Assembly (NCBI RefSeq): GCF_900236475.1
Contig: NZ_LT963352.1
Location: 7,303,001 to 7,367,000 of the forward strand
DNA: 64,000 nucleotides
DNA from: Streptomyces chartreusis NRRL 3882
GTDB taxonomy: Bacteria; Actinomycetota; Actinomycetes; Streptomycetales; Streptomycetaceae
Direction: 5' to 3'
Made by a program: the position numbers and the translations under genes. This document shows, in pieces, positions 25,641 to 35,200 of the stretch. The first letter of the stretch is position 1; each line of letters starts with the position of its first letter. Below the pieces are notes generated by a model. It was not told where the DNA came from. It searched no databases and saw nothing but the letters and a program-made list of their open reading frames with translations.

Positions 25641-26000
25641 TCAGCCTCCCCAGATGTCATAGAGCCGCACCTCCAGCACGGCCAGCACCACACCGCCGGC
25701 GGCTACCGTCACCGAACCCCAGCGGGTGCGCTCCGCCAGCGACATGAAGCCCGCCGCCGGGACACACGCGAACGCCCCGAGCAGATACGCCACGAAGATC
25801 GTCGTGCCCTGCTCCGGCTTCTCGCCCTGCGCCAGCAGCACGATCCCCACCACCAGCTGGACCAGCGACAGCAGGGTGACCACGGCCATCCCGATGAAGT
25901 GCCAGTCCTTGGTCGGCTGGTCACGGAAGGCCGCCCAGCCGCACCAGGCGGCGAGCAGCAGCGCGGCGACGCCGGTCACCAGCGTCAGGGCATCAAGCAT
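25641..26000 (-). CDS. Small four-helix membrane protein, first of a coupled pair
   Basis: A 119-residue protein that is almost entirely four hydrophobic helices (about residues 5-24, 35-58, 67-86 and 92-112), with a short polar end RLYDIWGG. No signature motif was recognised. It is cotranscribed with the next membrane gene, whose start lies one base past its stop, and the pair may form a complex. It is divergent from the HAD phosphatase with a 69-base gap that must hold both promoters. Confidence 0.75.
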   Translation of the reverse strand: MLDALTLVTGVAALLLAAWCGWAAFRDQPTKDWHFIGMAVVTLLSLVQLVVGIVLLAQGEKPEQGTTIFVAYLLGAFACVPAAGFMSLAERTRWGSVTVAAGGVVLAVLEVRLYDIWGG

Positions 26001-26069
26001 GCTGCGACCTTATTACGGCCGAAAAGGCCCGATGCTTCCGGCCCTGGCCTGCACCGTAGGGTCGAGGGC

Positions 26070-26720
26070 ATGAAGATCCACGCGCACGCCCTGCTGTTCG
26101 ACAACGACGGAACCCTGGTCTCCTCCCTCTCCTCGGTGGACCGCTGCTGGACGCGGTGGGCCACGGAGTACGGGATCACGGCCGAGGAGTTCGCCCGGGT
26201 CGAGCTGCACGGCCGGCCGGCCGCCGAGATAGCCGCCGACCTGCTGCCCGCCGACGTGGTCCCGGAGGCCGTCGCGCGGATCGAGGACCTGGAGGTGGAA
26301 GACGTGCCAGGCGGCGGGGTGCACCTGCTGCCGGGGACCCGTGCCTTCCTCGACGCCCTGCCCGCCGAGCGCTGGGCCGTCGTCACCTCCGCCACCCGGC
26401 GGCTGGCCGAGGCCCGGCTCGACGCCGTCGGCATCCTGCCCAAGACGCTCGTCGCCGCGGACGACGTCACCCGCGGCAAGCCCGACCCCGAGCCCTATCT
26501 GCTCGCCGCCCGCGCCCTCGGCGTCGACCCCACCCGGTGCGTCGTCTTCGAGGACGCCCCCGCGGGCCTGACGGCCGGCCGCGCCGCCGGCATGACCACC
26601 GTGGCGTTGACCACAACCCACCAGGCTCACGAACTCCGTGCCGACCTGGTGGTCGAGGACCTGTCGGCCCTGTCCGCACTGGTCACCGAGCAGGGTGTGG
26701 AGATCTCCCTGCGCGACTGA
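26070..26720 (+). CDS. HAD-superfamily phosphatase (subfamily IA)
   Basis: A 216-residue cytosolic phosphatase. Motif I FDNDGTL (nucleophile Asp), motif II VVTSAT (Thr/Ser), motif III Lys in RGKPDPEPYL and motif IV VFEDAPAG are all present in order. A helical cap sits between motifs I and II (residues 18-90). Resembles sugar-phosphate and glycerol-3-phosphate phosphatases (GPP/YniC type); substrate not determined. ATG start at 26070 preceded by GGTCGAGGGC. A hairpin follows the gene. Confidence 0.88.
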   Translation: MKIHAHALLFDNDGTLVSSLSSVDRCWTRWATEYGITAEEFARVELHGRPAAEIAADLLPADVVPEAVARIEDLEVEDVPGGGVHLLPGTRAFLDALPAERWAVVTSATRRLAEARLDAVGILPKTLVAADDVTRGKPDPEPYLLAARALGVDPTRCVVFEDAPAGLTAGRAAGMTTVALTTTHQAHELRADLVVEDLSALSALVTEQGVEISLRD

Positions 26721-26750
26721 TGGAAGCCGGCGGATCCCAGCCCCTGTCCA

Positions 26751-26775
26751 CCGCTGTCCAGCATCCGGACAGCGG
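26751..26775 (+). terminator. Hairpin after the HAD phosphatase
   Basis: CCGCTGTCC (26751-26759) pairs perfectly with GGACAGCGG (26767-26775) around a 7-base loop, 30 bases after the stop and just before the metNIQ leader region. Confidence 0.7.
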
Positions 26776-26812
26776 CGGCCGGTCAGGACCGTACGCGTGT
26801 TTTACTGACGGC

Positions 26813-26899
26813 ATGACCACGACGAGCGACCGCATCCCCGCGACCGAGGCGACCATGGCGCCCGGTGCTCGTTGTACGTGTCGAATGTGCGCTTTCTAG
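26813..26899 (+). CDS. Candidate Cys-rich leader peptide upstream of metNIQ
   Basis: A 28-residue ORF, M-T-T-T-S-D-R-I-P-A..., ending R-C-T-C-R-M-C-A-F: three Cys and one Met in the last eight residues. It lies 208 bases before metN on the same strand with no gene between. Such Cys- or Met-containing uORFs upstream of sulfur-amino-acid genes act as attenuators in actinobacteria (Cys-rich leaders in mycobacteria are an established example). No clear ribosome site; TTTACT a few bases upstream could be a -10 giving a leaderless transcript. Function inferred from position and composition only. Confidence 0.55.
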   Translation: MTTTSDRIPATEATMAPGARCTCRMCAF

Positions 26900-27106
26900 A
26901 GGGCCCCCGCACCACCCCCTGAGCTCGCGCCCCGAAGCGAGACCGCGGCATGTCCGCACGCCCCGAGCGCTGCGTGACACCAAGCCGCCCGCGCACATGT
27001 TCTCCCCGGTTCCACGCCCCAGCGAGAACCGTGTCGCGTCCCTGAACGAATGCCTCTGTGCCCGGGCACACCCACGCCCGCGCACTCGACAGTGACGGAA
27101 ACCCAC
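26900..27106 (+). promoter_or_regulatory. Leader region between the Cys-rich peptide and metN
   Basis: About 200 untranslated bases. A small stem (CTCGC/GCGAG) starts near 26924, and a 14-base palindrome TGTGCCCGGGCACA lies at 27057-27070, about 37 bases before metN. I could not recognise a SAM riboswitch core. If the leader peptide is an attenuator, the alternative structure should lie here. Confidence 0.4.
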
Positions 27107-28141
27107 GTGATCACCACAACGGACCTGACCAAGGTCTACCGTTCGCGCGGCCGCGAGGTCACCGCCCTGGACGGCGTCGACCTGCACGTCCGCGAAGGCG
27201 AGGTGTACGGCGTCATCGGCCAGTCCGGCGCCGGCAAGTCCTCGCTCATCCGCTGCGTCAACCTCCTGGAACGGCCCACCTCGGGCACCGTGACGGTCGC
27301 CGGACAGGACCTCACCGCCCTGGCCGGCCGCGGCCCGCGCGCCGGAAGGGAACTGCGGCAGGCGCGCAGCCGGATCGGCATGGTCTTCCAGCACTTCAAC
27401 CTCCTGTCCTCCCGGACCGTCCAGGACAACGTCGAACTGCCGCTGGAGATCCTCGGCAAGTCCGGCGCGGAACGCTCCCGCAAGGCACGGGAGCTGCTCG
27501 ACCTGGTCGGCCTCGCCGACAAGGCCAAGGCCTACCCGGCGCAGCTCTCCGGCGGTCAGAAGCAGCGCGTCGGCATCGCCCGCGCCCTGGCCGGCGACCC
27601 GAAGGTGCTGCTGTCCGACGAGGCCACCAGCGCCCTCGACCCGGAGACCACCCGCTCGATCCTGGCGCTGCTGCGCGACCTCAACCGGCAGCTCGGCCTG
27701 ACCGTCCTGCTCATCACGCACGAGATGGACGTCGTGAAGTCGGTCTGCGACTCCGCCGCGCTCATGGAGAACGGCCGCATCGTCGAGTCCGGCACGGTCA
27801 GCGAGCTGCTGGCCACCCCCGGCTCCGAACTGGCCGCCGCGCTGTTCCCGCTCGACGGCGAGGCCTCCGGCGAGGACCGCACCGTCGTCGACGTCACCTT
27901 CCAGGGCGAGAGCGCGACCCAGCCCGTCATCTCGCAGCTCGCCCGCACCTACAACATCGACATATCGATCCTCGGCGCCGCCATCGACACCGTCGGCGGG
28001 CTCCAGGTCGGCAGGATGCGCATCGAACTGCCCGGCCGCTACGAGGACAACGTCGTGCCGATCGGCTTCCTGCGCGAACAGGGCCTCCAGATCGACGTCC
28101 CGGGACATGAGTCCGCACTGGCGAAGGAAGGTGCCAAGTGA
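27107..28141 (+). CDS. metN: Methionine ABC importer ATPase
   Basis: A 344-residue ATPase of the methionine uptake transporter. Walker A GQSGAGKSS, signature LSGGQKQRVGIARAL, Walker B VLLSDEAT, switch His in LITHEMD. The C-terminal 80 or so residues are the NIL domain, which binds methionine and inhibits transport (trans-inhibition). The GTG at 27107 (V-I-T-T-T-D-L) is preferred over one at 27092 because it has GGAA upstream and matches the family start. It is followed by metI with a GTGA overlap. Confidence 0.95.
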   Translation: MITTTDLTKVYRSRGREVTALDGVDLHVREGEVYGVIGQSGAGKSSLIRCVNLLERPTSGTVTVAGQDLTALAGRGPRAGRELRQARSRIGMVFQHFNLLSSRTVQDNVELPLEILGKSGAERSRKARELLDLVGLADKAKAYPAQLSGGQKQRVGIARALAGDPKVLLSDEATSALDPETTRSILALLRDLNRQLGLTVLLITHEMDVVKSVCDSAALMENGRIVESGTVSELLATPGSELAAALFPLDGEASGEDRTVVDVTFQGESATQPVISQLARTYNIDISILGAAIDTVGGLQVGRMRIELPGRYEDNVVPIGFLREQGLQIDVPGHESALAKEGAK

Positions 28142-28845
28142 CCTGGTCCGAGATGCAGCCCCTGCTGGAGCAGGCGTGTTGGGACACCCTCTACATGGTC
28201 GGCTGGTCCACGCTCATCGCCGTCGTCGGCGGACTGCCGCTCGGCATCCTGCTGGTCCTCACCGACCGCGGCGGCCTGCTCCAGAACCTCGTCGCCAACA
28301 AGGTCATCGGGCAGATCGTGAACATCGCCCGCTCGCTGCCGTTCATCATCCTGATGGTCGCGCTGATGACCTTCACCCGCTGGATCACCGGCACCACCAT
28401 CGGCCGCGAGGCCGCCATCGTGCCGCTCGCCATCGGCGCCATCCCCTTCTTCGCGCGCCTGGTCGAGACGGCCGTCCGCGAAGTGGACCACGGGCTGGTC
28501 GAGGCCGTGCAGGCCATGGGCGGCAACACCTGGACCGTCGTGCGCAAGGTCCTCGTCCCCGAGTCACTGCCGTCGCTGATCTCCAGCACCACCACCACGA
28601 TCGTCGCCCTCATCGGCTACTCGGCGATGGCGGGCACCGTCGGCGCCGGCGGCCTCGGCGACATCGCCATCCGGTACGGCTACCAGCGCTTCGAGACCCA
28701 GCTGATGTGGATCACCGTCGCGATCCTCGCCGTCGTCATCTCGGTCATCCAGTTCGCCGGCGACTACGCGGCCCGCTCCCTGCACCGCCGCGGCGCCCAC
28801 TCGGGACCCGCCCCGAAACTGCGGCTGCTCAAAGCCGCCTCCTGA
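28138..28845 (+). CDS. metI: Methionine ABC importer permease
   Basis: A 235-residue permease with five to six membrane helices. The ATPase-contacting EAA loop is VEAVQAMGGNTWTVVRKVLVP. NIARSLPFIILMVALMTF is the conserved MetI segment. GTG start overlapping metN by four bases. Pairs with two copies of MetN in the membrane. Confidence 0.95.
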   Translation: MTWSEMQPLLEQACWDTLYMVGWSTLIAVVGGLPLGILLVLTDRGGLLQNLVANKVIGQIVNIARSLPFIILMVALMTFTRWITGTTIGREAAIVPLAIGAIPFFARLVETAVREVDHGLVEAVQAMGGNTWTVVRKVLVPESLPSLISSTTTTIVALIGYSAMAGTVGAGGLGDIAIRYGYQRFETQLMWITVAILAVVISVIQFAGDYAARSLHRRGAHSGPAPKLRLLKAAS

Positions 28846-28907
28846 GCTCCCCGTTCACCCACAACGGGGTCGCACCACCCGCAAGGTCATAAGGAAAGGC
28901 ACTTTTC

Positions 28908-29726
28908 GTGCGTAACACCGCCAAGATCACCACCGCCGTCCTCGCCGCCGGAGCCCTCACCCTCGGGCTCAGCGCCTGCGGCGCGGGCGACTCCGGCTCC
29001 GACGGACCCCTGATCGTCGCCGCCAGCCCCGTCCCGCACGCCGAGATCCTCAACTACGTCAAGGACCACCTGGCGAAGAAGGAGGGCCTGGACCTCCAGG
29101 TCAGGGAGTTCACCGACTACGTCACGCCGAACACGGCGACGCAGGACGGCTCCGTGGGCGCCAACTACTTCCAGAACAAGCCGTACCTCGACGACTTCAA
29201 CAAGAAGAACGGCACCGACATCGTGCCCGTCGTCACGGTCCACCTGGAGCCGCTCGGCCTCTACTCCCACAAGGTCGAGAAGGCCGACGACCTGAAGAGC
29301 GGTGCGACCGTCGCCATCCCCAACGACACGGTGAACGAGGCCCGCGCCCTCAAGCTCCTCGCCGCCCACGGGCTCATCACCCTCAAGGCGGGCGTCGGCA
29401 ACGAGGCGACCCCTGCCGACATCACGAAGAACCCCAAGAACCTCAAGTTCAAGGAGCTGGAGGCGGCCCAGACGCCGCGCTCCCTCGACGACGTGGACGC
29501 CGCCGTCGTCAACGGCAACTACGCCATCGAGTCCGACCTCAAGCCGTCGAAGGACGCCCTCGTCCTGGAGTCCCCGAAGAACAACCCCTACGGCAACTTC
29601 CTCGCCGTGAAGAAGGGCGAGGAGAACGACCCGCGCGTGAAGAAGCTCGCGAAGCTCCTGACCTCGCCCGAGGTGAAGAAGTTCATCCAGGACAAGTACG
29701 CCGGCTCCGTGCTCGCCTCCTTCTGA
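28908..29726 (+). CDS. metQ: Methionine-binding lipoprotein
   Basis: A 272-residue NlpA-family binding protein. Signal peptide with lipobox LSAC and lipidated Cys24. Family blocks are VRE-like DYVTPN after the first strand, NYFQNKPYLDDFN and VAIPNDTVNEARALKLL. Delivers D/L-methionine to MetNI on the outside of the membrane. GTG start 62 bases after metI with AAGGAAAGG upstream; a strong terminator follows. Confidence 0.95.
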   Translation: MRNTAKITTAVLAAGALTLGLSACGAGDSGSDGPLIVAASPVPHAEILNYVKDHLAKKEGLDLQVREFTDYVTPNTATQDGSVGANYFQNKPYLDDFNKKNGTDIVPVVTVHLEPLGLYSHKVEKADDLKSGATVAIPNDTVNEARALKLLAAHGLITLKAGVGNEATPADITKNPKNLKFKELEAAQTPRSLDDVDAAVVNGNYAIESDLKPSKDALVLESPKNNPYGNFLAVKKGEENDPRVKKLAKLLTSPEVKKFIQDKYAGSVLASF

Positions 29727-29749
29727 GGCGACGCCCGGCACCCGCCCCG

Positions 29750-29788
29750 CACGGGGTCCTCCCGCACCGGGTGGGGGAGGGCCCCGTG
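29750..29788 (+). terminator. Terminator of metNIQ
   Basis: CACGGGG (29750-29756) pairs with CCCCGTG (29782-29788), and CCTCCC (29758-29763) with GGGAGG (29775-29780), forming a long GC-rich hairpin 24 bases behind metQ. Confidence 0.75.
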
Positions 29789-29866
29789 GTGCGGATCAGT
29801 GCTTTCATGCTGCATGCTGGGCAGTTCAGCAGGCCCTGAAGGTTCACCGAAGGTTACGGAGCGCGC

Positions 29867-30499
29867 ATGACGAGCACCTTTCCCAACGTCTCCATCAGCA
29901 CGGAGCGGTTGGTCCTGCGCCCCTTCGAGGAGCCGGACATCCAGTCGTTCGCCGACATGATGAACGACGAGCTCGTCACCGCCTGGACCACCGTCCCGCA
30001 GCCCTACACCGAGGCCCACGCACGCTCCTGGATCACCGAACAGGCCCCCGCCGAACGGGCCGAGGGCCGCGGCATCGTCTTCGCCGTCACCGAGTTCCTC
30101 ACCCAGCGCCTCGTCGGCATCGTCCACCTCCGGAACACCGACTGGCGGATCCGCTCCAGCGAGATCTCCTACGTCATCGCCCCCTGGGCACGCGGCGAGG
30201 GCTACGCCTCCGAGGCGGCGCTCATCACCGCGCAGTGGCTCTTCAACGACCAGAAGTTCGAGCGCCTCGAACTGCGCACCCCGGCCGACAACACCGCCTC
30301 CCAGCAGGTGGCCCAGAAGATCGGCTGCATCAGCGAGGGAGTGCTGCGCGGCGCCTGGATAGCCCGGGCGCGGACGGACGACGGCGAGTGGACCGAGGTA
30401 CGCACCGACCTGATCGTCTGGAGTCTGCTCCCCGAGGACCTCGAAGGCGTCGGCGACCAGCTGCCCGGCGGCTTCACGTCCTTCGGCGACTGGAACTGA
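29867..30499 (+). CDS. RimJ/RimL-type GNAT acetyltransferase
   Basis: A 210-residue acetyltransferase of the ribosomal-protein/peptide N-acetyltransferase type: TERLVLRPFEEPDI at the start, EISYVIAPWARGEGYASEA as acetyl-CoA loop and TPADNTASQQVAQKIGCISEG near the end. Targets unknown. The last codons (GDWN stop) form the first, partial unit of a 19-bp tandem repeat that continues beyond the stop. Confidence 0.87.
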   Translation: MTSTFPNVSISTERLVLRPFEEPDIQSFADMMNDELVTAWTTVPQPYTEAHARSWITEQAPAERAEGRGIVFAVTEFLTQRLVGIVHLRNTDWRIRSSEISYVIAPWARGEGYASEAALITAQWLFNDQKFERLELRTPADNTASQQVAQKIGCISEGVLRGAWIARARTDDGEWTEVRTDLIVWSLLPEDLEGVGDQLPGGFTSFGDWN

Positions 30500-30554
30500 C
30501 GTCGACGACCGGAACTGACGTCGACGACCGGAACTGGCGTCGGCGACCGGAACC
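30498..30554 (+). repeat. Three tandem 19-bp units after the GNAT gene
   Basis: Two identical units GACGTCGACGACCGGAACT (30498-30516, 30517-30535) and a third with four changes (30536-30554). A partial unit lies upstream in the end of the gene at 30485-30497, so the array grew from the 3' end of the coding sequence. Confidence 0.85.
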
Positions 30555-30692
30555 GACCAGGAACGGACACCGCGCGCGACGGCACGCCGCCCCCTCCGGC
30601 GGCTGCACCGGGTACTCTCACGGAGCCCGCCTGCGGGCAGCTCATCACACGACACACAGACGACCTGCGAAAACCCCTGGAGACTGACGACG

Positions 30693-31910
30693 ATGGCCGA
30701 CCGGGTCACGGTGATCGGCTGGGACGGTTCGCCGCTGACCGCCGCGGCACGCGCCGCCCTGGGTGGAGCCACGCTCGTGGCGGGTGCCGCCCACCACCTG
30801 GCGCTCCACGAGGTACCCGCGGGCGCCGAGCGCATCCGCCTCGGCAGCGTCGCCCTGGCCGCCCGCCGCATCGCCGCCCACCGCGGCACGGCCGTCGTGC
30901 TCGCCGACGGCGACCCCGGCTTCTTCGGCGTCGTACGCACCCTGCGCGCCCCCGAGTTCGGCCTCGAAGTGGAGGTCGTCCCCGCCGTCTCCTCGGTCGC
31001 CGCCGCCTTCGCCCGCGCCGGCATGCCCTGGGACGACGCACAGGTGGTCGTCGCACACCGCCGCACCCTGCGCCGCGCGGTGAACGTGTGCCGTGCCCAC
31101 ACCAAGGTGGCAGTGCTCACCTCACCCGGTGCCGGCCCCGCCGAACTCGGCCTGCTCCTCGAAGGAGTCCACCGCTCCTTCGTCATCTGCGAGGAACTGG
31201 GCACCGCACACGAGCGGGTCAGCGTCGTCACCTCCGACAAGGCCGCCGACCACACCTGGCGCGACCCCAACGTCGTCATCGTCCTCGGCGGTCCGGCCCG
31301 GCCGGACACGGCGGGGGAGACCGGCTGGATCGCCGGCCGCGACCCGTCCGCCGGACCACGCGGCTGGTCCCTGCCCGCCGGGACGTACGGCGGTGACCTC
31401 GGCGAGGGTGAGACCCAGCTGCTGCGCGCCTCCCAACTCGCCCGCCTCGGACCACGTGTCGGCGACCTCGTGTGGGACATCGGCTGCGGCAGCGGCGCCT
31501 TCGCCATCGAGGCCGCGCGCGCCGGCGCCGCCGTGATCGCCGTCGACAGCGACCGGGCGGCCTGCGCCCGCACCGACGCGGCCGCCCGCCGCCTCGGCGT
31601 CCAGCTCCAGATCGTGCACGGCACCGCCCCGCACGTGCTGGAGAACCTCCCCGAACCCGACGTCGTCCGCGTCGGCGGCGGGGGAGCGGCCGTCGTATCG
31701 GCCGTCGCCGACCGCCGCCCACAGCGCATCGTCACGCACGCCGCCACCCGCGACGCCGCCGAACTCATCGGCCGGGACCTGACGGAACACGGGTACGGCG
31801 TCGAGTGCGCCCTGCTCCAGTCCGTCGAACTCGACACCCGGGCCTGGACGGAGAAGGAACGGAGCGTCGCGTTCCTGCTCAGCGGGGTGCTGCCCCGCCG
31901 CAGCGCCTGA
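30693..31910 (+). CDS. cobL: Precorrin-6Y C5,15-methyltransferase (decarboxylating), CbiE-CbiT fusion
   Basis: A 405-residue bifunctional enzyme of cobalamin synthesis. Residues 1-205 are a CbiE-type SAM methyltransferase (LADGDPGFFGVVRTL; VPAVSSVAAAFARAGMPWDD). Residues 220-400 are a CbiT-type Rossmann methyltransferase (VWDIGCGSGAFAIEAARAG). Together they methylate C5 and C15 and decarboxylate the ring C acetate. ATG start with GGAGACTGACGACG upstream. First of three tetrapyrrole genes in a row; no other corrin genes lie in the window. Confidence 0.94.
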   Translation: MADRVTVIGWDGSPLTAAARAALGGATLVAGAAHHLALHEVPAGAERIRLGSVALAARRIAAHRGTAVVLADGDPGFFGVVRTLRAPEFGLEVEVVPAVSSVAAAFARAGMPWDDAQVVVAHRRTLRRAVNVCRAHTKVAVLTSPGAGPAELGLLLEGVHRSFVICEELGTAHERVSVVTSDKAADHTWRDPNVVIVLGGPARPDTAGETGWIAGRDPSAGPRGWSLPAGTYGGDLGEGETQLLRASQLARLGPRVGDLVWDIGCGSGAFAIEAARAGAAVIAVDSDRAACARTDAAARRLGVQLQIVHGTAPHVLENLPEPDVVRVGGGGAAVVSAVADRRPQRIVTHAATRDAAELIGRDLTEHGYGVECALLQSVELDTRAWTEKERSVAFLLSGVLPRRSA

Positions 31911-32277
31911 CCCGGCCGCCGTCCCCGTGATCGGGTTGTCGTACTGCGCGCGGTAGGCTGGCCGATCGCTGCACCGCACGCGGACGTCCGGCAGTTCGTC
32001 GGCCAATGTCCGGAAAACCCGCCCGTTTTGGGGGGAGTGTGGTACGGCAGAACCGGAGGACGCGCAACGTGGCGCAGTCCACAGCGGAACCGTCGCGGAT
32101 CAAGGTGCCGTGAGGGTGCTTCGGCCGCAACAATGCCAGTGAGTGGCTTTGTCGCCTTTTCCGGGCGGGCCGTTCGTGCCGCTGGGGACGCACGCTCGTT
32201 CTTCACTGTGGGGCGGTCGGTGCGCCGTTCCGGGTGAGCTGGTCGTAGGAGCACTAACCGATGGGCGAGGGGTACGC
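31911..32277 (+). other. Intergenic region upstream of bluB-cobT
   Basis: About 370 bases. I looked for a cobalamin riboswitch and did not recognise the conserved B12-box core. A short GTG reading frame of 14 codons behind GGAGG (start near 32069) exists but has no supporting features. A promoter is probable here; nothing else is convincing. Confidence 0.45.
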
Positions 32278-35200
32278 ATGACCGACACCGGCCAGGTCCC
32301 GGGCGAGGGACTGCCGGAGAGCGCAGGCATGGTGGAACAGCCGGGCGCCCCCGCGCACGGTGCGTACGCCTACCTCTCCGAGAACCCCGCCGAGGACGAA
32401 GACCTGCTGCTGCCGGGCTCCCACGGCGCCTGGGGCAACGAGGTCGCCCCGCCCGCGCCGGAGCCGGTCGTCGAGGCCGTGCACCAGCCGGGCCCGCACG
32501 AGATCTCAGGCCGCGACAGCGGCTCTGTCGACCTCGGCGGCGTCCGCCTGCCCGACCCGCCGCCGATCCCGCCCATCACCCCGCGCCGGCCGCTGCACCT
32601 CGGCCCGCCGCTCCCCGACAGCTCCGCGAGCCCGGTCCGCTCGCTCGCCGACCGCGGCCCCGCGGAAGCGCCGGTACGACAGCCCGCGGCGGCGGCGCCC
32701 GGCCCCGAGTACCTCGACGTCCCGCGCACTCCGGAGGAGCCCGCGCCGGCTGCCGCGCCCTGGGGCGCGCAGGTTCCGCCCCAGGCCCCGGTGAGCGCCG
32801 GGGCGGCGCCTGCGGAAACGGTTGTTCCGGCAGCGGAGCCGGCGGGCACGGCCCAGGCCGTCGCCACCCGCGTCGCCCCGGAGCCGGCCCCCGCGGCACC
32901 GCCGGCGCCGACCGGATCCGGACAGGGCACCTATGCCGAACAGCCGGCGCAGCCCGCGCAGGGTGCGGCGGTGCCGGGCGAGCCCGCCGGTACCTCCGGG
33001 GACCAGGTGGCCGCGGCCGAGCCCGGGGTTGCTGCTGAGCAGGCCGCCGTGGCCGCTGCCCAGCCGGTTGCCGCTGCCGAGTCCGTGCAGAGCACGGCGG
33101 TTGCGGGCGAGCCCGCTGGGGCCGGCGTCGGTCCGGAGGGCGGGCAGGTGGCCGCCGCCGAGCCGGTGCAGGGCGCTTCCGAACAGGGCGCAGGCGTTGC
33201 CGGTGACCCCGTCGGCGCGGGCGTCTCACCGGACGCCGGCCAGGCGGCCGCCGCCGAGACCGGGGCCGTGGCCGCTGCCGAGCCGGCTCCGGGGGATGTG
33301 CCGGGGCCGGTCGTGGACGGTTCTGGTCAGGACGGTGCGCCGGCACGTGCCGATGCTTCTCCCGCGGTGCCCGGGCCGAGTGCCGCAGGCGAATCCGCCG
33401 AGGGTGGTGAGCAGGCCCCGGCGGCTGCCGCGGAGCAGGGCGCGGCAGCCGCTCCTGTCCCCGAGGCCGCCCCGGTGCCCGAGGCGGTCGAGCTCCCGGA
33501 GGCCGCCACCGCGCCCGAGCCCGCTGTCGTGGCTCCGCCCGAGGCGGATGCGGGGGAGACGGCCGCCGCCCAGGCGCCGGCCGCGGTGGGGCCCGACGCT
33601 GCTGCACAGGAACAGGCAGCGCGGGTCGCCCCCGAGGCTGCCGCACCGGCCGCGCCCGCGACCGAGTCCGTCGCGCAGGAGCCGGAGGCCGATGGCGGTG
33701 AGGCCGCCCAGCAGGCTGCTGAGCCGATCGCCCCGGCCCACGAGGCGGTTGACGCCGGTGCAGCCGCGCAGGAACCCGAGCTGACGGCACCGCAGACGGC
33801 CGCTGCCGCCCCCGAAGCGCCCGCCCCGGCCCCTGAAGCGCCCGCCCCTGCCACCCCCGTCCCGACCCCCGAGGCGGTCGCCCCGGAAGCCGGCGCTCCG
33901 GCTGCCGAGGCTCCCGCGTCCGCCGACACACCCGCCCCCGAGTCGCCCACCGACGCACCGGAGACCACCGCACCGACTCAGCCCCCTGCCGCAACCGTGC
34001 CCCCTCAGCCCACCGAGACGGCGCCCGACCCCGGAGCTGAGGCCCCCGCACCCGCCCAGGCGGCCCCCGACGCGACCGCCGAAGCACCGGCACCGGCTCG
34101 GGCTCCTGAAGCAGCCGTGCCCGACCCCGCAGTCGAGGCGGCGCCGGCACCCGAGCCGGTGGCCGCCGTCTCCGAGCCGGTAGCCACCACACCTGAACCG
34201 GCGGCTGCCACACCCGAAACCGCCGAAGCCACCCAGGCCCCCTGGGCACCGGAAGCCCCCCAGACCCCCCAGCCCCCGGAGACCACCCCGGCACCCGCCG
34301 AGGACGTCACCGTCGTACTCCCCGGCCCGGCGCCGGACGCGCAGGCCGGACAGCACGTCCAGGGCCCGCAGCAGTCCCAGGCGGCCGTCCCCCAGCCGGC
34401 CCAGCCCGAGGCGGAACCCGTGGTCATCGTCCCCGCACCCCGCGAAGGCGACGCCGAACTCGCACAGAACCCCGACGACCTGGACACCCGGGGCGCCGAA
34501 CAGGAAGACCTGGCGGATCAGGAACGCCACCAAGCAGAGAGCGCGGCCGCAGTGGCAGAAGCACGACAGTCCACCGGTCCCGCCGCCCCCGGCTACGACC
34601 CCGCCGAGCGCGAGGCCGTGCTGAAGGTCATGCGTGAACGCCGCGACATCCGCAACGGCTTCCGCGGCGACCCCATCCCGCACGAGGTGCTGCTCCGCGT
34701 CCTGGAGGCCGCCCACCACGCGCCCTCGGTCGGCCACTCGCAGCCCTGGGACTTCGTCGTCATCCGCTCCGCCGACACCCGCCGCGCGATGCACGAACTG
34801 GCCATGCGCCAGCGCGACGCGTACGCGAAGTCCCTCCCCAAGGGCCGGGCGAAGCAGTTCAAGGAACTGAAGATCGAGGCCATCCTCGACACGCCGGTGA
34901 ACATCGTCGTCACCGCCGACCCGACCCGCGGCGGTCGCCACACCCTCGGCCGCCACACCCAGCCCCAGATGGCGCCGTACTCGGCCGCCCTGGCCGTGGA
35001 GAACCTGTGGCTCGCCGCCCGCGCCGAAGGCCTCGGCGTCGGCTGGGTCAGCTTCTTCGACGAGCGCGAGATGGTCCGCGCCCTCGGCCTGCCCGAGCAC
35101 CTCGAGGTCATCGCCTACCTGTGCGTCGGTTACGTCGACGAGTTCCCGGACGAGCCCGAGCTGCTCCAGGCGGGCTGGTCCAAGCGCCGCCCGCTGTCCT

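Noticed and set aside
31911..32277. Possible small ORF (GTG near 32069, 14 codons) and possible riboswitch before bluB-cobT
   Set aside because: The ORF is too short and lacks a conserved feature; no riboswitch core was recognised.
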